Shown here piece after piece: positions 55,126 through 64,000 of a stretch of DNA of 64,000 nucleotides (the first letter of the stretch is position 1; each line of letters opens with the position of its first letter). Below the pieces are notes generated by a model. It searched no databases. It was not told where the DNA came from and saw only the letters and a program-made list of their open reading frames with translations. A program made the position numbers and the translations under genes. Source of the stretch: Eleusine coracana subsp. coracana (lineage: Eukaryota > Streptophyta > Magnoliopsida > Poales > Poaceae); NCBI GenBank assembly GCA_032690845.1, contig CM064417.1, positions 29,140,536-29,204,535 of the forward strand. Direction: 5' to 3'.

Positions 55126-55518
55126 ATCGATCTCGTTGTCCCACCACTAGAACTCATCCCCAACCTCGCTCTGCACCACGTTGTACAACGGTGTCAGATC
55201 GAAGATCGACCTCCACCACCCCGCCTGGATTTCACACTTTCCAGATCACTGTTCGGGAGAAACGACATCACATTAGGGAGAGCCCTCACCCTATCCCCTC
55301 TTCCGGCAAGCCACATCAGCGCCCATAATACCAATGGGGAAGGAGTTTGTTGCATCCTCCGCGTAGAATGAATGCTTCTGCCAACCGTGACGATGCCTCG
55401 AAGGTGAAGGAGCCTATTGCATCCTCTGCACAGAACAAACGCTCTCTGGCGATGGACGGGAAGCGGCGGGCGATAGTCGTGTTAATGGACGGGTCGGAGA
55501 TCCTCTCGCTATCTCCAA

Positions 55519-56839
55519 CTTTTTTTGAAGTAATTGCTTCCATTAACCAGATTGTTGGGGTCGATCACCCACAATCAACTAAGTTACAAAGCCAGGTGCA
55601 TGGCACCAGAAAACCCGCTCACCCTCCGGCATCGCGGTACAGCCATAAGCAGCTAATTTATCAGCTACTTTGTTATAGCCTCTCGGGTTCACCGAGATTT
55701 CAAAGACATCAAAGCATTGGCCAATGATTCTTCTAATTCTTCTAAAAAGGCCTCGTTCCGGGCAGAGATCCAGCTCAGTGGACGAGAGCGCCCGTCGCAA
55801 GTTCATGGCATCCGTCTCCAAAACAACTGATGACATCCCCACTGCCGCCGTTCGTTGCACACCCTACCATGCCGCCATTGCTTCTACCTGCAGCGCCGAG
55901 GACACCCGGGGAATGTTGCCTGCGCCCCCATCCAGGAACTCACCCTGCTGGCGACGGGCGACATACCCCCAGCCTCCTTGTCTTGTTGAATCCTGGTATG
56001 AGCCATCGATGTTGATCTTGTATAGGTTCGCCTCTGGTGGTCTCCATCTTCCTTGTTGCCTGGGCCCCCTTGGTTCTTGTTGCTCTTGAAGTTCCTCAAA
56101 TTCCATCAAGTGGTAGTGTACTAAGCCACAGATATCATCAGTGCACCATCTCTTCTCCTTGGCATTAACTTTATTTCTAGCGCTCCACCACTTCCATAAA
56201 AAAATGATTGCTTTACGCTGCTCCTCTTGGTTTAGGCCCCAAATTGTTTGCATGACTTCTGGTTCGGATTGACATAGCATCAGTTTTGTCCGCAACTGAT
56301 CGAGGTTCAACACTCGCCAGCATTCACGCGCCTGCTTACACTTAAAAAGAGGTGGCCACAGTCTTCATCCTGTCTCATACAAACTGGGCATATGGTTTCT
56401 GTCTTCACCCCCCGATGCTTCAGATTTCGCCTCACTGGCAAATTGTTGTGTGTGAGGCGCCACACAAACATATTCACCTTTTGCGGGAGCATCTGCTTCC
56501 AAATTTTGTGCCACTCAAAAGGTTTCGCTTGGTTGGATCGTGTGCTTGACAGAGAGGCATCAGCTCCCATCCGTCGGTCTCTGATTTGCACTGCCACTTT
56601 GTAGGCTGATTTTACCGAGAATTCGCCCATTGTGTCATAGTGCCAAGCCAACCAATCCTCTTCACCCTCTACAATAGGCAGGGCCAAAATAGTTGCTGCA
56701 TCCTCTTGCCAGAAGGTTTCTTTGACCAGTTCCTCATCGCATTCACCGGTGATTGGGTTGACAGGCTCTTCCACCCGGGTTACGAGAGACTGCCTCCTTG
56801 GTGTTATTGGGTGTCGAGTGGTGCCTTAGGCCGCCAAGG
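55519..56839 (-). pseudogene. LINE ORF2 3' part, copy 2 (zf-RVT and RNase H)
   Basis: Same domain layout as copy 1: zf-RVT at 56774-56307, linker and RNase H start at 56313-55864, RNase H rest at 55860-55579. It continues across the solo LTR to the RT at 58965; the CAAGG duplication sits in WNDP-W of the region just after RT. The 3' end shows CTCTCGCTATCTCCAACT then a T run. Confidence 0.9.
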
Positions 56840-58959
56840 TGAAAGCACTGAGTGACCGAGAGCGGGGGGCGGGGGGGGGGGGGGGGGGGTTTGACTCGGG
56901 AACTCGCACTATCTACCAAATTCGTCAAATACTAAAACCGATCACTTAGACAACTCCTACATAATTCTAGTGGTGATCACACTAACAAGATAATCCTATG
57001 AAAGGAAAGACAACCTAAGCATACTAAAGGATGACACATGAGGCACGCAACTCCTATGCAAGCTAGTAAAGGAACCAACTCATGCAAAGCTACTAGATCA
57101 TCAAATACAAGATAAGCACAGAAGCATGACTAGCACAATACATACTAGGATGATCAATCAAGCCAAAGCAACTCCTATATATGCTAGTGATCAAGTGAAA
57201 GCTAAGCACAATAGCAAGTAGAGAAGCCTATTCATGCAAGTCTATGAGGCAATCAATTAGAGCAAGGCAAACACACAAGCATGAATAGCACGGTATGTAA
57301 ATGCGGAAAGTAAGACATCAAAGTAAGGAGTAGAGTAAGAGATGGCTCATGATTTTTTCTCGAGGTCTCGGAAGGATGGAGCCTTTCCCTACTCCTTGTT
57401 GGACCACTCCCAGCGGAGTACCGGTCCCTCCCGCCACCAAGTGGAGTTCTCGCACACGATTCCGCAATCACTCCCGGAGTGAAGACACGGTTGCGTCACC
57501 GCTGCCACCAAGGCACAAGCTCGCCTCCCTCGAGAACTTATTGGACTCCCCGAGCCGACATGTGCGCTCACTCTTGATGCCCTTTCTCCGGCGTGCTCAA
57601 ATCATGTACAAACTTGTGACAGCCTTGACAACCGATCATGATAGGCTCGATCACCGACACCTAACCGGTCTAGGTCTCATCATAGACTAAGAGTAACTAC
57701 CTAGATCACACCCTCAAGGACACCCTATCCTTAGATGTGCATCAATGCGTAAGTTACTCTCACTCGCACTCTTAAGATATCTAATATCTCCTCCTAGTGC
57801 TCCTCTCTTGGCCCTTTGGCTTCCAATAGATGCTCCTAGCAATCCCAATGGCCAAAGGAGTCTCTAAGACCCCAACAACGAAGTTATATAGGCCTCCAAT
57901 CTCAAACTAGCCGTTGCTCCACGAAATAGCCTCTCTGGACGTACTGACAGGACAGTCCTGTCACTGTCCAGACCGGACAGTCCGGTCTCCACCGGACGGC
58001 TCCTCTAGAGTCATTACTCTCTGTCTGTTGTTTCCTCCATACAGATCGTACAGTCCAGTCTACAAAATGTACATTCGGGTCTTCATAGCTCTAGAGCCGT
58101 TGCAACTAGTTCCTTGTCTGTCCAGAATTTCTTCCTACAGACCGTACAGTCCGGTCTACAGACCGTACAATCAGACCATATAGTCCTGTCTTCAAGATTT
58201 TGCTCCAATAGATTTACTCGCAGCCAACTTCTCCTCTATTCTATCGCCTCCTGTAATGACCGTATAGTCTGGTCTTCACACGGGACTTTCTGGTCTCTTC
58301 TCTCCTTTCTCCAAACAGAGGCATTGTTGATGCTTCCTCTTTTGTCTGAACCATCTCCATACAGACCGGACCATCCGGTCTCTATGGTTCCTTTGCCAAT
58401 AGATTTTCTCACGTCCAACATCTTCTTTGTAGAGAATTTTCCTCTAATCACCGGACCGTCCGGTCTCCAAGACCTGTCTGTCCGGTCTTTACCTGCAGAA
58501 GCTGAAACTCCTCGTGTCCTCTTGACTTCGTTTCCTAGCTTCTTCTAATAGCTTCTTGGCTTCTCCACTGTCATCTAATGCCTGTGATTTCACTGAGCAT
58601 CCATGCACATCACCGACTAGCATGACCTAAAGAGACATGACCTAGACCGCCTTGATAGTCTGGTTTCTTCTTTGGACTCAAAGCCCTAACAACTAGACAA
58701 GTGTTCCAAACACTTGCTCCAAAGCTTGTCTTTAGTCTTGATCCATCTCCATCAACTCTTGGACTCCATCAAGCTCATCAAGCCTCCATGCTTGTGGTCA
58801 TTATCATCAACCACCAAGGCAACCATCAATGATCATCATAAGGTAGATAAGGTTTCCTATACGCACAACACTTGTGTAGACATTAGTCACATTTCATGTT
58901 TGTCATTCATCACCAAAACATCATACCTTGGGGTGACCTCAATGGTCATAATCCTTACA
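56840..58959 (-). mobile_element. Sirevirus-like solo LTR (complete)
   Basis: 2120 bp with plus-strand edges TGAAAGCACTGAG and ATCCTTACA, flanked by CAAGG (56835-56839 and 58960-58964). The 3' edge CCTTACA, the G-run near the first edge and the overall layout ally it with the LTR at 13372-15252, but its palindrome core differs. TATA at 57884-57892 (plus TTATATAGG; minus CCTATATAA). No internal element sequence remains. Confidence 0.93.
57935..58495. repeat. Palindrome array, GACCGGACAGTCCGGTC core (copy 2)
   Basis: It opens with GACAGGACAGTCCTGTC then GACCGGACAGTCCGGTC (57971-57987) and CACCGGACGG, followed by six more variants ending with TCACCGGACCGTCCGGTC near 58450. This motif is almost the GCACCGGACAGTCCGGTGC type known from maize Sireviruses such as Opie and Ji. 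Confidence 0.82.
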
Positions 58960-58964
58960 CAAGG

Positions 58965-60440
58965 GTCATTCCAGGTATTAATAGAAGCTCCATTTCCTAC
59001 CCTCCAGATGATTCCCTCTCGCAACAGTGCCAACCCAAATAGGATGCTTCGCCACGTGTAAGAGATGCCTCCCGTGGCTGACACTACAGCAGCGAGTTAT
59101 TAGGGTAGTATTTTGCCTTTAGGACTTTGGCACATAGAGTATCCGGCCGGGTTATCAGCTGCCATGCTTATTGAGCGAGCATTGCTTGATTGAACAGATT
59201 CAAATCTCAAAAGCCCACCCCCCCCCCCCTCTCTTCTTCGGTCATGACAGTTTCTCCCAACTCAGCCAATGTATTTTGTGGACTTTGTCTTGCTGGCTCC
59301 ACCAATACCTCCCTATCATCATACTCAACTCATCACATAGGCCTTTACTGATATCAAAACATGACTTAGCGTACATAGGGATCGCTTGTGCAACATCTTT
59401 AATAAGAATTTCCTTGCCTGCCTTTGAGAGAAGATTCTCTTGCCACCCCTGCACTCTACACCAGATCTTTTGGTTGATATAGGCAAAGGTTCTCTTTCTG
59501 GCTTTCCCTACTAAAACAGGAAGCCCTAGATAGCGCTCATTCATTGTTTCCCGCTCAATTGATAGCAGTAGCTTCACTTGGTCCCTAACATGTTGCTCAG
59601 TGTTTGGGCTGAAACAAATTGAGGATTTTTCATGATTGATCATTTGTCCCGACACCATTTCATACTTGTGAAGAATTCTTCTGAGTTCATTCGCACTGTC
59701 CGTATTTGTCCTCATAAGCACAAGTGAGTCATCCGCAAAAAAGAGGTGGTTAACACTCGTCCCCCCCCCCCCCCCCAATGCTGACCTTTACATCCTTCAG
59801 CCTGTCCTCTGTTTCTGCCTTTTGGAGCATGCACGATAGCCCTTCTACACATAGGATAAAAAGGTAGGGGGATAGAGGGTCCCCCTGCTGTAATCCTCGC
59901 TGTGGGATAATCGTGTCTGTGTACTCAACATTTACCTTGATTCTGTAGTTAACCGAAGATACACACCTCATAATCAGGCCAACCCAGTTGCAGTGAAACC
60001 CCAATTTCACCATCATGTGTTGGAGAAAGGCCCACTCGATTCAGTCATACGCTTTTCTCATGTCTAGCTTAATTGCCTGCACACCATGTGCCCCGTTTCT
60101 TTTATTCTTCAGAAAGTGGGTGAGCTCATATGCCAGCAACACATTATCAGTAATCATCTAGCCTAGATAAAATGCAATCTGGGACTCCGATATAATCTCA
60201 GGAAGCACCACCTTGAGCCTGTTTGCAATCACTTTGGAGATTAATTTATACAACACTATGCACAAGCTGATAGGTCTCAACTCCTTTAGTTTTACTGGGT
60301 TCTTCACCTTCAGGATCAGCACAATCATAGTATCATTCCAGCCCTCTGGTATATCGCCCCCATTCAGCACTGCCAAGACCTCCTGCTTAACACGATCTCC
60401 AATAAAATGCTAGAATTTTTTTTGTAGAAAATCACGGGCA
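58965..60440 (-). pseudogene. LINE ORF2 reverse transcriptase
   Basis: Minus-strand frames give, in order, the RT opening GDIPEGWNDTMIVLILKVKN, LRPISLCIVLYKLISKVIAN, a TAG before the conserved D-N-x-L segment, NYRIKVNVEYTDTIIPQRGL and QQGDPLSPYLFILCVEGLS, then VNHLFFADDSLVLMRTNTDS with FADD intact. The thumb follows (EKSSICFSPN, YLGLPVLVGKARKRTF) and RYWWSQQDKVHKIHWLSWEK. It ends in GIIWRVGNGASINTWNDP at the LTR insertion. A C run at 59761-59776 (minus G run, Gly codons) lies between two frames. Core motifs survive; frames are broken. Confidence 0.9.
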
Positions 60441-61809
60441 TGTCATCCACCCCACAAGCTTTTAGATCTCCGATGCTCTCAAGGGCTTTCCACACCTCAT
60501 CACCCGAGAACGGAGCCATTAGCATCTCATTCATGTGGTCAGTGATGTGGCGTGGAACATAATTGATCACCTCCTCCAGATTACCCCTTGCATGAGAAGT
60601 AAAAATATTTTGGTAATGGTTAGCAATATATTGTTTCAGATGCCTTCCTTCCACCGCGCCACCATCCTCGACCACTAGTTTTTTAATATGATTCTTATGC
60701 TTCCTTTCTGATGCAAAAGCATGGAAAAAGCTTGTGTTTTGGTCCCCCTTGAGAAGCCACACGTTGTGAGCCCACTTTTTCCAATACACATTCAACTCGT
60801 TCTCCAACCGCTCCAGCTTATATTTTAGCACATGCTTGTTGTTTACATTATCTTGGGAGATTCTTCTCCGTCTACACCTCTCTAACTCTCTCCTAGCATT
60901 TTTAACTCTCTTCTTTAAAACACCCAACACATCTTTATCCCACTCCCAAAGTTCTTTCAGCACCCTCCCTTAGAGCTCCAAGAGGTTTCCTCCTCCGCCC
61001 AGCATCGCCGTCCCCCAGGCCTCCTCCACCCTTGTCATGTAGTTCTCTTCTTCAAGCCAACGTTCTTCAAATTTTTTTAGCACTTCTCTTGGGCCCTCCC
61101 ATCTCCGTAGCTCACACTCCCCTACATCGACAATGATGGGGCGATGGTCAGAGCGTCTTTTGTCCCTGTTGATGACACGCACCAAGGGGAACTAGCATCT
61201 CCAACCCGTGTTTGCCATTGTCGTGTCCAGTCTTTGCTTGATAAAGCTTGCCGCCACATGGTGATTGTTGCGCCACATGAAGGTGTCTCCCGCATACCCC
61301 AAATCATGCAACCCACAATCCTCCAGAGCTTGCCTAAAATTCTCCATCATTCTCTCCGGCTTTGGTGCTCCCCCTTTTTTGCATGTTCAAAAAGGATTTT
61401 GTTAAATTCCTCGCTGCATAGCCACGGGAGGTCAAATTGCCCATTCAGTAGCCTGAGCTGCTCCCAAGTCTTCTTCTTTTCCTCCGTCTTGGGTTCCCCG
61501 TACACCCCTGTATATCTCCACTTGTACCCATCCTCCTTTGTTATTATCATGTCAATGTGGTATTTGGACTTACTTTTCACCAAAAGATCTATTTCCTTCC
61601 TCCAAAAAATAGCCGAACCCCCACTCGTCCCCTTGTCATGTGCCACCATGTTTGTTAGGCCCATCCTCCAATGAAGTCACTCCATCCACCTCGCATCTTG
61701 CTTTGTCTCGGAGAGAAATAGCACATCTGGGGTCTCCTCCTTCTAGAGCTCTAGAAGGCCTCGAATTACCGGGCCGTTCCCTAATCCGGTCAATTCCAAG
61801 ATATAATCC
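60441..61809 (-). pseudogene. LINE ORF2 endonuclease and linker
   Basis: The opening reads LELTGLGNGPVIRGLLEL, then VLFLSETKQDARW (metal-binding Glu in SETK), GGSAIFWRKEIDL and WRYTGVYGEP. SDHRPIIVDVGE near 61120-61160 is the catalytic S-D-H motif of the APE-type endonuclease of L1 elements. The expected GDFNEIL reads CSEEFNKIL, a damaged site. The linker to RT (60364-60963) has NVWLLKGDQNTSFFHAFASE and the helix before RT. Several stops and shifts occur. Confidence 0.85.
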
Positions 61810-63412
61810 TTATTTATCTAGGCAGGACTGGCCCAACAGTCCTGCCGTGTCATTCTCCGCACCAAAGTCGGCCCCATACTGTGGTACCTCCATTACCCTT
61901 CTCTTTCTCGTGTCACCTTGCTCCCCACTAGCACCCTGCACCAGGCACCTTTTCTTCTCTGAGGCTCCAGCGTCAGTGGTACCCATGGTACCACCAGGCA
62001 CCCGCTGGCGCCGATGAAACGTACCAGGCTTCTTCTCCCCACCACCAACTATCCCTTCATCCTCCTTTTTTGTTGTGCCAATATTAGGATTTGCCTCGCT
62101 CTGCATAGTGGGTTCGTCTTCCATCCTCACCACTACTTCTTTCCCCTCTCCTCCCTTCACCTCTCCCAAGCTTCCATCCACCTCCATCTCCTCGCCACCA
62201 TCCCCCGGTTGGACTCTATCCTACCAACCGTTGCTAAAGCCCTTGCCATCCTCCCCGTCTTGATCAGCTCTTTGTTTTCCCCCTTCGCTGCCCCCCTGAA
62301 CAGCATCAACTTTCCCCTGAACATCTTCTCCCTGCATCCCTTTGTTGTGCTGTTCACCCCCTTCCTTTTCTCCCCCCACCTTGCCCTGTGCTTGCACCTC
62401 CCCCTCAAAACTCAGGGACAAATGTCTCCCCACTCGAACCTCCACTGCCCTGGCTGGTTGCCTCAGCGGGCTAGTGCCATCATCTTTAAGCTCTAGGTCA
62501 AGGCTGGATCCCGACTTTAGTGAGGCCGATGGCACATTCCCCAGGTTAGGGACCAAACTCAGCTTGCCACTGTCCCTACTTCTCCCTCCTTTCCCACTGC
62601 CAGAATTCCCTCCCTTCGACCATCGGCTTCTCTGTTCTCCTGTCCCCTTCCATCAGTTTGGAGTCACCCGCAGCCACTCCCCATATTGTCTTCCTCCTCC
62701 TTCCTCTTCAGCGACAAGGTCACACTCCTTTTCCACATGGCCTAGCCACCCACATCCATAACAGAAATTTGGGAGGAATTCATACCGAAATGGGCACCAA
62801 CATCCATCTCCTTCCTCCCCCTCCACCATTATACCCCTCATCTATGGTTTGCGAATATCAATCCTCACCTTGATTAGGAGATACCCACCGATCGCTGATC
62901 CATACCCCTCTGCATCCACTGTCAGTGCCCTCCCCACCCTATTGCCAATCAACATCCCATACACCGAATCCATCAGACCTAGTGGGAGATCAAAGATGTG
63001 GAGCCACACTAGAATACGTGTGAACTCTAAATCCTTCAGTCGCTTCTTCCCATCAAAGTCTGCCACTACCAGCAAATCACTCCCGAAATCACAGGGTCCA
63101 TCCATGATTGCTTTTCTCTTCCCTCCCCGTTGCAAGAAGGTGAATAAGAACAGGTTCTTTCCGAGCTCCCTGCACCGGATCCCTTGCCCCAGGTACCAGA
63201 TCTTGCCCAGTCATCGCCAAACCTTCCGCATGACCTGCCTTGGACGAGAATAGCCTCCCCATCACTTGTGGGGGTTGCTCCCCATCATGTTCCTCCCTCT
63301 GCTGTGCTCCCTTCACCCCGCTTCTCTCCTCCTCAAACAGCTTCAGCCCCCTCAAGAGGCCCTCCAGCCCTTCACCCGTAACACCACTACTCCATTTCGC
63401 CATTGGAGCCAC
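61810..63412 (-). pseudogene. LINE ORF1, nucleic-acid-binding protein
   Basis: ATG at 63412, about 200 bp from the element's 5' end. After a charged N-terminus, the frame 63135-62842 has a DUF4283-like fold (LLVVADFDGKKRLKDLEF, ILVWLHIFDLPLGLMDSVYG). A stop follows IDIRKP, and the frame 62841-62653 carries FCYGCGWLGHVEKECD, a C-x2-C-x4-H-x4-C zinc knuckle (about 62715-62765). The C-terminal part is acidic, Gly- and Lys-rich low complexity to the stop at 61810. It would bind element RNA. It is broken by at least three frameshifts or stops. Confidence 0.8.
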
Positions 63413-63615
63413 TCCACCCCACTGCTATCCTTAGGTGCATGGTCACAACTCCCAAAGGAGAGGAGACAAGTGGGAACAAGGCTTGGGACGAAGCGGAGAG
63501 GATTCGTGGTGGATGAGAACTGGGATTAACCCACTCGAAACCCTAGATGGAATCCTAGGTTCGGTACCTGCTCCGAGTCACCATGGAGTCACGAGACCCC
63601 GTTGAATAGAGACCA

Positions 63616-63634
63616 CTCTCGCTATCTCCAGTTG
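63616..63634. repeat. Right 19-bp target-site duplication of the LINE
   Basis: Identical to 51871-51889. The sequence on its right (GACGGGGAGAAGAGG) is therefore the original continuation of the host sequence that ends at 51870 on the left. Confidence 0.85.
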
Positions 63635-64000
63635 GACGGGGAGAAGAGGGCACGAGCGCCACCTCAGGCTGGATTGGGAGAAGAGGCATGGAACCTGGTG
63701 GTGCCTCTGATTGTTTGACGGGGAAGAGATATAAGGGTAGAAATACTATCGCCATCCGTTGGATCATGAGCATCAGATGGTTCAGATGCAGGCGGGTTAA
63801 GTGATGATTAAGGTAGACTAAGAAGACCAGCTCAAAACTATTAGTTAGTAGAGATTCCTTTAAGCACTTTGACAAACTATTTTATAGTAGTACAAAACCA
63901 GGAATTGACCTTTTCTTTTCCCTGATTTTTCTGTGAAAGATTTTTCGAAGGACAATGGGTCGTAATTTCTGTGTCCTGTCTTGATGATTGTGTCTGACTA
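63635..64000. other. Right flank; no gene recognised
   Basis: The minus-strand frame 63875-63555 is open for 106 codons but crosses the LINE boundary at 63615, so it is not a natural gene unit. Nothing else seen. Confidence 0.4.

Larger units (their letters stand above)
55126..58770. repeat. Tandem duplication, copy 2
   Basis: Second unit of the 3.63-kb direct duplication. Here the LTR continues to its proper end (58959) and the LINE continues to its 5' end, so this copy keeps the ancestral right side while copy 1 keeps the ancestral left side. Confidence 0.9.
51890..63615 (-). mobile_element. L1-type LINE, interrupted by a solo LTR and partly duplicated
   Basis: The minus-strand element is bounded by the 19-bp duplication CTCTCGCTATCTCCAGTTG. 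Without the LTR and the tandem duplication it would be about 6.0 kb, a normal plant L1 length. Order: short 5' UTR, ORF1 (nucleic-acid binding), ORF2 with endonuclease, reverse transcriptase, zf-RVT and RNase H, then a short A tail. The insertion order is LINE, then LTR element, then loss to a solo LTR, then duplication. Confidence 0.85.

Noticed and set aside
61144..61674. 176-codon plus-strand ORF
   Set aside because: Antisense shadow of the LINE endonuclease (SDHRP, SETK motifs are on the minus strand).
62014..62761. 160- and 139-codon plus-strand ORFs, Pro/Leu-rich
   Set aside because: Antisense of the low-complexity part of LINE ORF1; the composition is the complement of Gly/Glu/Lys codons.
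1..64000. tRNA, rRNA or other structural RNA genes
   Set aside because: The tRNA-like matches I noticed are retrotransposon primer-binding sites (2543, 6402, 13355, 20207, 32020); no cloverleaf was seen.

Overview
This is a repeat-rich segment of a plant nuclear genome, most likely a grass (Poaceae). The evidence is one spliced plant gene embedded in nested plant retrotransposons (Ty3/gypsy, Sirevirus-type Ty1/copia, L1-type LINE, CACTA, Helitron, Stowaway- and Tourist-like MITEs), GC-rich 5' ends, and no bacterial operon or ribosome-binding-site structure. I cannot name the species.

The only gene that looks intact is a LNK2-like circadian/light co-regulator on the + strand. Its ten coding exons run from 34398 to 42315 (636 codons including the stop), every splice phase agrees, and there is no internal stop. 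Intron 1 opens with a run of 25 C directly after the GT donor and carries transposon fragments. Intron 7 appears to use a GC donor. Intron 8 carries an inverted LTR-element fragment and a LINE fragment.

Layout: 1-10014 is the right-hand part of a CACTA (En/Spm-type) transposon ending in CTTGTAGTG. Its Transposase_24-type gene is broken by a 2.85-kb pol-less LTR element (2158-5008, TSD GCCTC), and its end region by a deleted gypsy element (5761-9791, TSD TATTC). About 10850-15252 is a degraded minus-strand Sirevirus with an 1881-bp LTR and a gag relic. 16791-33512 is a complete but dead minus-strand Sirevirus (TSD GAGAG) that holds a gypsy element (19305-23642, TSD CTTAG) and a gypsy solo LTR (24914-25837, TSD AGTTT). 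34398-42315 is the LNK2-like gene. 42621-43279 is a Tourist-like MITE and 43496-45505 a Helitron. 49020-49905 is a LINE reverse-transcriptase relic and 50909-51132 a Stowaway MITE. 51890-63615 is an L1-type LINE on the minus strand with a 19-bp target-site duplication, split by a Sirevirus-like solo LTR (TSD CAAGG). A 3.63-kb tandem duplication has its two breakpoints in different elements.

The most interesting non-coding signal is the palindrome arrays of the Sirevirus-like LTRs. Three LTR families each carry a different core (ACGGAA[C/G]TTCCGT, GACCGGACAGTCCGGTC, CACCGTA...TACGGTG) at the same place next to the TATA box. In the 16.7-kb element the family's own palindrome also sits just upstream of the third (env-like) ORF, as if that ORF had its own promoter. 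All splice sites, element borders and difference counts were read by eye.
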